The notes under the pieces were generated by a model. The model was not told where the DNA came from and ran no database searches. It worked only from the letters and a program-made list of their open reading frames with translations. From assembly GCF_023284025.1 (NCBI RefSeq), contig NZ_JAKIKR010000002.1:113195-177194 (forward strand): 64,000 bases of DNA, in the 5' to 3' direction. The position numbers and the translations under genes are program-made. This DNA comes from Shewanella abyssi (GTDB lineage Bacteria; Pseudomonadota; Gammaproteobacteria; Enterobacterales; Shewanellaceae). Shown here in pieces: positions 29,299-36,766 of this stretch; position 1 is the stretch's first letter; every line of letters starts with the position of its first letter.

Positions 29299-29925
29299 AT
29301 GAAACCGTTAAAAGCCTTTCTGGGTAGTGCGCTATTGGTGATGTTTACGCTGTTACTGCCGCTACAAAGCGCCTATGCCAAGCCCTATGTAGAGGGAGTC
29401 GATTACGTTAAAATCGCCGGCATTCCTGAAGCACAAAAGCCTGTCATAAGAGAGTTCTTTTCCTATAATTGTGGCCATTGTTATCGACAAGACTCGCTTT
29501 TTGAACAGACGGCGCATCTGCTTGAAAACAACATCCAATTTGAAAGAACCCCAGTGGGTGCGGGACGTACTAGTTGGATATTAAGTCAGGAAGCCTATTA
29601 TTTAGCACAGAAATTTAGTGTCACTAAGCAGGTTCATGGCAGTATCTTCAGCCGTATTCATGAAAAAGGGGAGGCTTTCAACCGCCCAGACCAACTAATA
29701 GCATTTTTTGTTAGCCAAGGCTTAGATGCCAAAGAGGTCGACAGCGCGATGAATTCTGCCGATGCTAAACTCGCCTTGATGAACTATGACACTCAAGCTC
29801 AATTGGCCGAAATACGTGGCGTACCTTCGCTAGTCGTTAATGGCAAGTACTTAATTAAGGCCCAACCTCAGTCACCAGAAGCGTTAGCTGCGATGATTAA
29901 ATATCTTAGTGAGCTTAAAGACTAA
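29299..29925 (+). CDS. DsbA-like periplasmic thiol:disulfide oxidoreductase
   Basis: 208 residues. A signal peptide (1-27) ends in SAYA. The thioredoxin fold has the active site FFSYNCGHCYRQD, with cysteines 58 and 61, and the cis-proline loop RGVPSLVVNGKY at the expected place. A helical insertion of the DsbA type lies between. The dipeptide between the cysteines is Gly-His, as in eukaryotic PDI, instead of the Pro-His of E. coli DsbA; this probably changes the redox potential. Its likely role is introducing disulfides into exported proteins. It is the last chromosomal gene before the prophage, whose left end lies 28 bases after the stop codon. Confidence 0.85.
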   Translation: MKPLKAFLGSALLVMFTLLLPLQSAYAKPYVEGVDYVKIAGIPEAQKPVIREFFSYNCGHCYRQDSLFEQTAHLLENNIQFERTPVGAGRTSWILSQEAYYLAQKFSVTKQVHGSIFSRIHEKGEAFNRPDQLIAFFVSQGLDAKEVDSAMNSADAKLALMNYDTQAQLAEIRGVPSLVVNGKYLIKAQPQSPEALAAMIKYLSELKD

Positions 29926-29952
29926 CGGTTAAATTGTGATAAAAAGCCCACT

Positions 29953-30030
29953 TGTAACCAGTCACTAGGTATGAGAAATAGGGATTAAACCGAGATTAAA
30001 TGAGATTTGATAGGATCTGGTGAGAAAACT
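29953..30030 (+). mobile_element. Putative prophage left end (attL) with phased GATT repeats
   Basis: A TGTA terminus at 29953 fits the TG...CA ends of transposable phages. Just inside, GGGATTAAAC, GAGATTAAAT, GAGATTTGAT and AGGATCTGGT repeat with GAT units at 29983, 29994, 30004 and 30014, a spacing of about 10.5 bp. Phage Mu has a similar GGATT/GGGATCTGATGG-rich stretch inside its left end, recalled from memory. These may be transposase-binding or bending elements. The exact end is a reading of the sequence and could shift by some bases. The upstream five bases CCACT are the candidate target site. Confidence 0.55.
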
Positions 30031-30031
30031 C

Positions 30032-30073
30032 AGAGACCATAAGGCATTGCGCTGAATGGTCTCTGTTTATTTT
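30032..30073. terminator. Hairpin downstream of the repressor
   Basis: AGAGACCAT / ATGGTCTCT (30032-30040 with 30056-30064), a nine-bp perfect stem with a 15-base loop. It is followed on the plus strand by GTTTATTTT and on the minus strand by GAGTTTTCTC. It could end the leftward repressor transcript and shield the prophage from dsbA read-through. Confidence 0.55.
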
Positions 30074-30162
30074 AGTGATTCGAGTTATTCGGCAGGTTTG
30101 AGAAATATCTGAAACATAGCAACAAGAGTCGCTTGAATTGAGACAAAACAATAGTCGCCTGA

Positions 30163-30873
30163 TTAATACAGATCCTTACCTATCCAAACAACCTTGCCAA
30201 TGATTTGCAGTTTATCTAATTCATTGGCTTTGACGATCTGATCTTCATACTCCTTATTATCACTAATAAGAAGAATATCACCATCAAAACGCTTCTGTAA
30301 GCGTTTGGCATAAAGCTCATCACCAAAACGCAATACGAAGATGCTGCCATCGGTTAGCTTTGTATCAGCTGTATTAACAAGCAAGGTGTTATTGTTATGG
30401 ATGGTTGGTTCCATCGAATCACCGGACGCAAAGACAACAGCCAAGCTATCAGCTTCAAATCCTCTGAACTTTAACCATTTACGTCTAAACGCTAAGTGGC
30501 GCTTTATCTGCTCATTAGGGCAGATCTTCCCATGGCCCGTGCTTACGGCAATATGGTAACCAGGGATAAGAATAAACTCTTCATTAAACTCACTTATGGC
30601 AATGGCGATAGCTGTGCCAGAGTCAGCCGCTGGCTGCTCCTCTTCACCTGCAAGTAACCAAGTCAAAGAAACGTTAGCTTGCTTAGCCATTAGTATGGCT
30701 TTATCTATCTGCGGCAGCGACATACCTTTCAAATATTTCCGTAATGCGCCTTCAGAGATATCAATAGCATTGGCAAAAGCGCGTACGCTTGTGCTTCCTA
30801 TCGCTATTTCCAATCTTTCTGCAAACGTTTCCTTTCCCATCACCGGAAAAGCAACACTGTTGTCATTTTTCAT
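30163..30873 (-). CDS. Prophage repressor, HTH plus S24/LexA-like peptidase domain
   Basis: 236 residues. The N-terminal XRE-type HTH (about 15-65) contains TSVRAFANAIDISEGALRKY. The C-terminal S24 domain has the catalytic Ser region VVFASGDSMEPTI and the Lys region DELYAKRLQKRF. In most relatives self-cleavage occurs at Ala-Gly in a V-S-A-G-x-G motif; here that place reads AVSTGHG, with Thr for Ala, so cleavage may be weakened or use another bond. It is transcribed leftward, opposite to the early genes, as the Mu c repressor is, from the operator region 30874-31112. It maintains lysogeny. Confidence 0.88.
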   Translation of the reverse strand: MKNDNSVAFPVMGKETFAERLEIAIGSTSVRAFANAIDISEGALRKYLKGMSLPQIDKAILMAKQANVSLTWLLAGEEEQPAADSGTAIAIAISEFNEEFILIPGYHIAVSTGHGKICPNEQIKRHLAFRRKWLKFRGFEADSLAVVFASGDSMEPTIHNNNTLLVNTADTKLTDGSIFVLRFGDELYAKRLQKRFDGDILLISDNKEYEDQIVKANELDKLQIIGKVVWIGKDLY

Positions 30874-30972
30874 TCGTCGTTTCTTTTTAGATTATGTTGC
30901 TGAAAGTTAAAGATTAAAAACCATCAATCACCACACATGTTAATCACATGAAAAGAAACACTACAAACGTAC

Positions 30973-31015
30973 TTGACTCGCGTACAAATGTGATCGTATC
31001 ATCACATTTGTACGC
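30973..31015 (+). promoter_or_regulatory. Early promoter overlapped by a perfect operator dyad
   Basis: A perfect 15-bp inverted repeat, GCGTACAAATGTGAT / ATCACATTTGTACGC (30980-30994 with 31001-31015), has a six-base centre. A -35-like TTGACT (30973-30978) and a -10-like TATCAT (30997-31002, 18-base spacing) point rightward, so a protein bound to the dyad would cover the early promoter. Weaker related motifs (CACATGTTAATCACATG near 30932) may be further operators. The protein that binds, repressor or Ner-like, is not determined. Confidence 0.65.
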
Positions 31016-31112
31016 AGTGCGTATAAACGTTACTTTTCGTATGTGCCAGCAACTTGCGCAATGCGAACAAATTAAATGTTATCACAAATTTGCGGAATAA
31101 GGAGCAATCAAC

Positions 31113-31343
31113 ATGGAGATTGAAAACGCTAATCAAATCCATGCGGCATTGATGAGCAGGGGACTTAGTTGTCGCTCGTGGGCATTAATAAATGGATATA
31201 ACCCCCGCACAGTACAAAAGTGCGTACAAATGTTTGCACCCGACACAGGTCTAAAACCTAAATGGGGCAAAGTGTCGCAAACCATATTGCGTGATTTATC
31301 GGTTGAAATAGACTTCGACCTGATGGGTTACCGCCATGGATAA
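31113..31343 (+). CDS. Ner-like early regulator (small DNA-binding protein)
   Basis: 76 residues. AAGGAG lies eight bases upstream. The helix-turn-helix-like segment NQIHAALMSRGLSCRSWALI followed by NGYNPRTVQKCVQM resembles the Ner/Nlp family, which uses R-G-x-S and a short recognition helix. In Mu, Ner is the first early gene and turns down both the early and repressor promoters. The position here, first after the operator and overlapping the transposase gene by eight bases, is the same. The family call is moderate because the C-terminal half is different from Mu Ner. Confidence 0.65.
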   Translation: MEIENANQIHAALMSRGLSCRSWALINGYNPRTVQKCVQMFAPDTGLKPKWGKVSQTILRDLSVEIDFDLMGYRHG

Positions 31344-33558
31344 GCAATATTTTACGCTTCAAGAGTTGGTTAACATGCCTGGCATGTACACCACAGTACA
31401 AGGTAACCGTAAGCTTGCTAACCGTGAGGATTGGGTAAAGAAAAAGTGCGAACAAGGTAAAGGTTTTGAATATCACTTAGCAAGCCTACCTATAGAAACT
31501 CAAGCTTATCTAAGAGCGACATCAATAGAGCAGAGTACCGATGCCAGTGTGGTGGCAGCTAAATCTGCGTTAAAGCAAGAGGCCGCTCAACACTCGCAAT
31601 CACGCCAGCAGCGGATTAGCGGTAAAGCTGAGGGCTTGACGCAATTCATGTGCTTAAACGAGTCCAAGCAAAACAAGGCCAAAGCACGCGAATCCGCTAT
31701 CAATGCTTTTAACGAGTTTGTAGCCCCCTATGAAGCCGCAGGTAACAAGTCTGCCGGAGTCATGCTTTTTATCACAGCCTTTAACAGCTCTGAAATCTTA
31801 CCGAGTAGCGGCCTACGTCAACATGTAAAGCAGATAGCGCGACCAACCCTGTACCGCTGGGTTAAAGCCTATGACGATCAGGGGATCATCGGGCTTGTAG
31901 ATCAATATAAGGGCAGTGCTAAATCCAAGATTGACGATCAACCGCGTCTCGATGAATTTTTAATGGCGCTAGTTACCAAAAAACCACACCTACTAAAGCA
32001 AGCTGCCAAGGTACGTGACATGGCCGTAGTTAGAGCTGCTGAATACGGTTGGCAGTTACCCTCTATAAGCTCTTTTAAACGCTGGTTAAATCAATATGCC
32101 GACAAGCACGAGCTAGAGCATGCGTTTACTACCAACCCCACGCTGTACACAGACAAATACCGTCCGCTATTTGCCCGTATGTACCCGCATATCGACGGGC
32201 CTAACCAAGTGTGGGAATTTGACTCAACACCCACAGACGTTGAACTCAATGTTAACGGTAAGCTCAAGCGTCACGCTGTCGTTGCGGTTATCGATGCTTA
32301 TACTCGCCGCGTGCAATTGATTGTCGCACCAACCTCAAACAGTGAGGCCATCTGCCTATTACTGCGTAAAACGTTACTAGAGTGGGGCTTACCAGAGGAG
32401 GGCGCAATTATGCGAACCGACAACGGTAGCGACTATGTATCACAGCGCACCACCACCATCTTTAATCTACTCGATTTAAAGCTCTCTAAAGCCAACGCCT
32501 TTAGTGGCTGGGAAAAGCCATTTATAGAACGTTTCTTTGGCACCATGAGCCGCGTGTTAATGGAAAAAATGCCAGGTTATATCGGCCACTGCGTCAGTGA
32601 CCGCCAGCAAATAGAAGCCATGTACAACTTTGCTAAACGTATCGGCGAAGGCAAAAAGAAAGCGGAAGCAGAGCGCCTAAGCCTGGCATTAACGCCCGAG
32701 CAGTTACAGCAAGCACTTAATGATTACTTAGAGTTTGATTACAACCACGTACCCCACAACAAAACCGATAAAACGCCATTCGAGTTGTATGCAGGGGCGG
32801 GTTATCAAAAACGGGCAATCGACAATGCCCACATTCTCGACACCTTACTCAACTTTATCGGCACCGCAAAAGTCGTACGCGGGAGCGTCAAATCAGACGG
32901 CGTGCAATATACCGCGCCAGAGCTGATGGAAGCAGCGTGGCAACGCCAAACGGTACGGGTATTTATCGACCCTTGTGATATTGGCCGAGCAACGCTATAC
33001 CCCATCGATCAATGGGACACCTACGTCGATGCCGTCAACATGGATCTCGTTAACCGTGGCATAGCGCCAGCTGAATTTCGTGAACGCCGTAAACAGACGC
33101 AAAAAGAGTTGGCCGCATTTCGTAAATCGGCAAAACGCCTGCAAGAAGAGTTTGGTATCGATTCACTCTACGCCGACGAATTGGCGCAAAAGAAACTGCA
33201 GCGTGCCAGCCTCAGTTATATCGAGCGCACCACTGGGCACGACAACAACGCAATTGCAGGTTTAAGCCATGCAACCAGCAACAAGCAACATCAACTGAGT
33301 GAAACCGAGTTGGCCGCCATCGAGCGCCAGCGTGAAGCAATAGCCAAGCGTAAAGCCAATATGGCCGAACAAGAGTCGCGTATCGTCCGTAGCGATCACG
33401 AAAAAGCCATGATGCTTACCCAAGACTCACTAACCCGAAAATTAACTCAAACAGAACAAGACTGGCTTAAGAAGTATCGTCTAAACAACCTATTACAACG
33501 CAATCGTTTAGACAAAGTATTGAAAAAAGCTGAGCAGCACCACCGACAAGTGAAATAG
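31336..33558 (+). CDS. Mu-type transposase (MuA homologue), DDE integrase
   Basis: 740 residues. An N-terminal DNA-binding winged helix lies at about 1-60 (FTLQELVNMPGMYTTVQGNR). A second HTH region covers about 150-250 (RPTLYRWVKAYDDQGIIGL), an integrase core about 280-430, and a Mu-transposase beta-barrel and C-terminal Mu-B-binding region follow. Catalytic residues visible are Asp296 (WEFDSTPTDV), Asp362 (MRTDNGSDYV) and Glu398 (KPFIERFFG). The spacing of the second Asp to Glu is 35 intervening residues, shorter than in MuA. It cuts and joins phage ends to target DNA in lysogenisation and replicative transposition. It overlaps the Ner-like gene and is followed by the B gene. Confidence 0.95.
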   Translation: MDKQYFTLQELVNMPGMYTTVQGNRKLANREDWVKKKCEQGKGFEYHLASLPIETQAYLRATSIEQSTDASVVAAKSALKQEAAQHSQSRQQRISGKAEGLTQFMCLNESKQNKAKARESAINAFNEFVAPYEAAGNKSAGVMLFITAFNSSEILPSSGLRQHVKQIARPTLYRWVKAYDDQGIIGLVDQYKGSAKSKIDDQPRLDEFLMALVTKKPHLLKQAAKVRDMAVVRAAEYGWQLPSISSFKRWLNQYADKHELEHAFTTNPTLYTDKYRPLFARMYPHIDGPNQVWEFDSTPTDVELNVNGKLKRHAVVAVIDAYTRRVQLIVAPTSNSEAICLLLRKTLLEWGLPEEGAIMRTDNGSDYVSQRTTTIFNLLDLKLSKANAFSGWEKPFIERFFGTMSRVLMEKMPGYIGHCVSDRQQIEAMYNFAKRIGEGKKKAEAERLSLALTPEQLQQALNDYLEFDYNHVPHNKTDKTPFELYAGAGYQKRAIDNAHILDTLLNFIGTAKVVRGSVKSDGVQYTAPELMEAAWQRQTVRVFIDPCDIGRATLYPIDQWDTYVDAVNMDLVNRGIAPAEFRERRKQTQKELAAFRKSAKRLQEEFGIDSLYADELAQKKLQRASLSYIERTTGHDNNAIAGLSHATSNKQHQLSETELAAIERQREAIAKRKANMAEQESRIVRSDHEKAMMLTQDSLTRKLTQTEQDWLKKYRLNNLLQRNRLDKVLKKAEQHHRQVK

Positions 33559-33631
33559 CTGCTCAGCCTTCAAACCCAAGGCCATTGAGCCTTACAAAAG
33601 TAAAACCAACGTAAACCAAAGGAATGCCATT

Positions 33632-34360
33632 ATGAAACATAAAATCGTTGAAGTAAAAAATGTCCTACGCACTCAAGATATGTTCGCCAACTTGCAAAGC
33701 CGCAGTGACATAACCCCAGGGATCGGACTCATCCACGGTGCCAGTGGTTTCGGTAAAACCACCACAGTAACCTACATGGTTAACCAGCTTACCAGTATGG
33801 GAAGCCTACCCGCGTTTGTGCGTTGCTGCGCCACCGACACCCCAAGCAGTTTCTTAGCCCGCGTAATGAAAGAGCTAGGCAGCGAGCCTATTTTCCCACT
33901 ACGTAAGTCGGTCGATTTCATCATCAACACCATGAATGAGCAGCAAATAGCCCTGTTTGTAGACGAAGCAGACCACATAGTCGGCCAATCAAAAACCATG
34001 GAAACCATCCGCGATATCTACGATGCCACCGAGCTACCCGTCGTGCTTATCGGCATGGAAGAGATAGCCCGCCGGATCAGCCACCGTAAGCAGCTATTTA
34101 ACCGCATCTCTGAGTGGGTAGAGTTTCTGCCTGCAGATATCGAAGACGTACACCTGTTTGCTACAGAGCTGTTTGAAAACGATCTCGAAGTGGGTGAAGA
34201 CCTACTTGATTACATCCGCCAACGTAGCGGTGGCGAGGTGCGCCGAACTCTAATCGCACTCGAAAAAATAGAGCGCTTTGCTTTATCTAACGAGCTTGAT
34301 TTTGTCGACAAAGCAGTTTGGGGCGACGGTCAGTTATTCCTTAACCACACCCGTCGATAA
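33632..34360 (+). CDS. Mu B-type AAA+ target-DNA activator ATPase
   Basis: 242 residues. Walker A is GASGFGKTTT with residues 36-43, and Walker B is ALFVDEADHIVG. A sensor-like region (VVLIGMEEIARRI) and an arginine-rich part (RRISHRKQLFNRISEW) follow. It is shorter than Mu B (312 residues), lacking an N-terminal HTH, so it is like the ExeA/TniB-type ATPases of other transposable phages. It binds target DNA with ATP and delivers it to the transposase, while avoiding DNA near the phage ends. It starts 73 bases after A, as a separate cistron in the same operon. Confidence 0.9.
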   Translation: MKHKIVEVKNVLRTQDMFANLQSRSDITPGIGLIHGASGFGKTTTVTYMVNQLTSMGSLPAFVRCCATDTPSSFLARVMKELGSEPIFPLRKSVDFIINTMNEQQIALFVDEADHIVGQSKTMETIRDIYDATELPVVLIGMEEIARRISHRKQLFNRISEWVEFLPADIEDVHLFATELFENDLEVGEDLLDYIRQRSGGEVRRTLIALEKIERFALSNELDFVDKAVWGDGQLFLNHTRR

Positions 34361-34410
34361 GGGCTGTTCTAGGTTCTGTGCGCTAATAAAAAAATAGATA
34401 AGGATAACCT

Positions 34411-34986
34411 ATGAATAGCCCAGCAAACCCAAGTTCAATAAGGCATCAAGCTTGGGGACTTATGTGTAATCGGCAAACATTTAGCTGCAAAGAGATTGCA
34501 CAAGTTTTAAATATCAAGACCAACAAAATCGTTGGCTTCACTCGCACGTTAATCAGAAAGCGTGCCATTGAAGTTATCGACGAAAGAAACAAATACCAAG
34601 GCAGGCTTTACCGCGTATGCATCGAGCGTCAGGCATTGCAGCTTCAAATGCCAATGGCCCCAAGACGCAAAGAACGCCGCGTAAAAAAGGGCACTCGGTC
34701 ACAGCAAATCTGGAACACCATCCGCATTCACCGTGCGTTTAGTGTCGAGCTGCTGCAAACCACGACTAATGCTTCGTTGTCATTAATAAACAACTACGTA
34801 TGGCACCTAGAGCAATCAGGCTTCATTCGTAAGAAAGGGCGCTTTCTCAATCAAAGCGGCTACTCCTGCGTTAAGTACATGTTGATTAAAGATCTCGGGC
34901 GTCTATATCCGACCACTCAAAAGCAAGGCATGTGGGATCAAAATACCCAAACCTTCTACCCATTCAAGGAGCGTGGTGATGAGTAA
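34411..34986 (+). CDS. Early phage protein with two winged-helix-like segments
   Basis: 191 residues, very basic. Two HTH-like segments can be seen: TFSCKEIAQVLNIKTNKIVG (about 24-43) and a second around AFSVELLQTTTNASLSLINN (about 110-129), separated by a Lys/Arg-rich linker (RRKERRVKKG). This suggests a DNA-binding protein of the early region. No named family was recognised. It lies downstream of B, where Mu carries small accessory early genes. Its stop overlaps the start of the next gene by eight bases. Confidence 0.6.
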   Translation: MNSPANPSSIRHQAWGLMCNRQTFSCKEIAQVLNIKTNKIVGFTRTLIRKRAIEVIDERNKYQGRLYRVCIERQALQLQMPMAPRRKERRVKKGTRSQQIWNTIRIHRAFSVELLQTTTNASLSLINNYVWHLEQSGFIRKKGRFLNQSGYSCVKYMLIKDLGRLYPTTQKQGMWDQNTQTFYPFKERGDE

Positions 34987-35539
34987 ATGGCAGCAAATAT
35001 TAGCCGAGCAAGCTAATCAACACGGCCAAGAAGCCGTAGCAAAAAATCTTGGGGTATCAAAGACGGTGATAAGCCAGCTGATCAACAGCAAATACCCCGG
35101 CGATCTCACCCGCATGAAAAAACTAGTAGAAGGAGCCTACATGCACCGCACGGTTGTCTGCCCGATTATGGGGGAGATCCCCCTGCATCAGTGCGACAAG
35201 CACCAAAACAACACCGTGACCAGTAACCCAATAAAACTGCGTTTATATCGAGCCTGTCGTAGCGGTTGCCCTCATTCAACGCTACCAGAGCAAAAGAAGT
35301 TTAAGCGCATTGCTATACAGGGCAACTTTTCGGCAAGCAATAAACCAAAACGCTATAGCGCCGACGCCGCCTATAACCGCTTAGAGCGCCAATCACAATC
35401 CGACGGTGGCGGAGCAAGGCAGCTCTGCAGCCTATTAAAACAAGAGTTAAAGGCGTTAGAGCTTAGATACAACAAGCTGCTTCAGCAACTAAGCACACAA
35501 CAACCACTAAGGGGGCAGCATGAAGACCCAAAAAATTAA
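34979..35539 (+). CDS. Early phage HTH protein with a Cys/His cluster
   Basis: 186 residues from ATG 34979, seven bases after AAGGAG; in-frame GTG codons at 34973 and 34976 are less likely. The N-terminal HTH (about 15-45) reads EAVAKNLGVSKTVISQLINS. A middle region has C/H residues (VVCPIMGEIPLHQCDKHQNN, then YRACRSGCPHS) that could bind zinc, and the C terminus is a helix (LCSLLKQELKALELRYNKLL). It is probably a DNA-binding phage regulator of the early operon. The function is unknown. Confidence 0.6.
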   Translation: MSKWQQILAEQANQHGQEAVAKNLGVSKTVISQLINSKYPGDLTRMKKLVEGAYMHRTVVCPIMGEIPLHQCDKHQNNTVTSNPIKLRLYRACRSGCPHSTLPEQKKFKRIAIQGNFSASNKPKRYSADAAYNRLERQSQSDGGGARQLCSLLKQELKALELRYNKLLQQLSTQQPLRGQHEDPKN

Positions 35540-35729
35540 TGTCGTTTGTGCACTGCGCCTGCGTGGCATGAAGGTGCTAAGTCGTAAAAACAAAGTGGTC
35601 CAAATCGACCAACCGACCAAAGAGCTTCGCGCCATGGCGGTAGAGATTATTGAAAATATTAGAGGCATTCGACGTCGTAGCGGCGCAGTGCAATTTCATG
35701 GCGTCACAGTGCGCTGGAACGAGGAGTAA
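35520..35729 (+). CDS. Small early phage protein of unknown function
   Basis: 69 residues, basic, overlapping the preceding gene by 20 bases with GGGGG seven bases before the ATG. No domain was recognised. It is a compact alpha/beta-looking sequence (INVVCALRLRGMKVLSRKNK) ending in VTVRWNEE. Only its place in a tightly packed early operon supports it as a real gene. Confidence 0.55.
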   Translation: MKTQKINVVCALRLRGMKVLSRKNKVVQIDQPTKELRAMAVEIIENIRGIRRRSGAVQFHGVTVRWNEE

Positions 35730-35732
35730 CTA

Positions 35733-36365
35733 ATGAACAGTCAAACCAACACTAATATCAACACTATCCCAGCGGGCTATCGTAAAAATGCCAAAGGCGA
35801 CCTAGTACCAGAGGAGCGTATCAAGGCCATCGACAAACTACGTGACGAAGTTGTCAGTGATATTGTCATTAAAGCCAAAGCGCTGCGCCAGGCCATGCTC
35901 GACTTCAAACTCGCCACCATGAGTCAGATCACCGACTTTGTTGATCTATCTGGCAGCGAATACGGCGTTAATGTCGGTGGTAAAAAGGGCAACGTCTCGC
36001 TCACCAGCTTCGACGGCCAATACCAAGTGCGTCGCGCAGTAGGTGAACACCGCATTTTTGACGAGCGTATTCAAACCGCTAAAACCCTTATCGATGAGTG
36101 CATTCACTCATGGTCAGGTGGAGCAGATGACCGCCTCATGGCCATGGTTGAGCATGCATTTCGTGTAGACCAACAAGGTCAAATCAACGTTAACCAGGTA
36201 CTGAGCTTGCGCCAGTTAGATATCGATGATGCAAGCTGGAAAAATGCCATGGACGCCATCGCCGATGCGATTCAAATCACGGGCACCAGCGAATACCTGC
36301 GCCTCTATGAGCGTTTACCCAACAGCAAGTATGTGCAGTTATCAATGGATATCAGCACCCTTTAA
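35733..36365 (+). CDS. DUF3164 family early phage protein
   Basis: 210 residues. The family start IPAGYRKNAKGDLVPEERIK is clear, followed by a helical region (DIVIKAKALRQAMLDFKLAT). A beta-rich centre (GGKKGNVSLTSFDGQYQVRR) and C-terminal LRLYERLPNSKYVQLSMDI are typical as well. The DUF3164 family is common in the early region of transposable phages between B and gemA. The function is not established. It starts 3 bases after the preceding gene, so the operon is continuous. No Mu Gam-type nuclease inhibitor is found in this region. Confidence 0.8.
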   Translation: MNSQTNTNINTIPAGYRKNAKGDLVPEERIKAIDKLRDEVVSDIVIKAKALRQAMLDFKLATMSQITDFVDLSGSEYGVNVGGKKGNVSLTSFDGQYQVRRAVGEHRIFDERIQTAKTLIDECIHSWSGGADDRLMAMVEHAFRVDQQGQINVNQVLSLRQLDIDDASWKNAMDAIADAIQITGTSEYLRLYERLPNSKYVQLSMDISTL

Positions 36366-36390
36366 TAAAGGGTGATGCAAGGAGCAGATC

Positions 36391-36681
36391 ATGAATACCT
36401 CAACTCAACACCTGTTTGACCAAAACCAAGCCAGTCTCGACCGTGTCGCGTTTAAGTTACGCATCGCCGCCTTGCTTGAGGCGAGCTTTGAAACCTTACG
36501 CAGTGAACTCAGCACCATGGCAGTCAGCACACCGCATTATTGCCTGCTAATAGGAGCCGCGTTAATGAATGAACTAAAAGAGTTAAGCCCAGAGTATGCC
36601 GGAGATAAACGCAGACTCATCGGCTTCTTTATCAAGCGTTCACTGAGAAATATCGCAGCAGTAGTGCAAGTAAGCAGCTAA
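36391..36681 (+). CDS. Small helical early phage protein
   Basis: 96 residues with AAGGAGCAG upstream. It is helical throughout (RVAFKLRIAALLEASFETLR) with a basic C terminus (GDKRRLIGFFIKRSLRN). No family was recognised. It closes the first early block and is followed by a terminator hairpin at 36696. Confidence 0.5.
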   Translation: MNTSTQHLFDQNQASLDRVAFKLRIAALLEASFETLRSELSTMAVSTPHYCLLIGAALMNELKELSPEYAGDKRRLIGFFIKRSLRNIAAVVQVSS

Positions 36682-36694
36682 TCAATATCAGCGA

Positions 36695-36726
36695 AACTGC
36701 CCACAGCCGCTGTGGGCAGTTCTTTC
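36695..36726 (+). terminator. Terminator between the early block and gemA-mor
   Basis: ACTGCCCACAG / CTGTGGGCAGT (36696-36706 with 36710-36720), an 11-bp perfect GC-rich stem with a three-base loop, is followed by TCTTTC. Expression of gemA and mor must pass it or start at a promoter between 36721 and 36766. Confidence 0.75.
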
Positions 36727-36766
36727 TAGCCACGACGCTAGGCTTTTATAAACAAGGAAGATCACC

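Noticed and set aside
30874..31112. Leftward repressor promoter
   Set aside because: Several weak TTG/TA boxes exist on the minus strand, but no pair was good enough to annotate.
33559..36766. Search for a Mu Gam-type nuclease inhibitor and Kil
   Set aside because: None of the small early genes shows Gam motifs; absence is noted but not treated as a finding.
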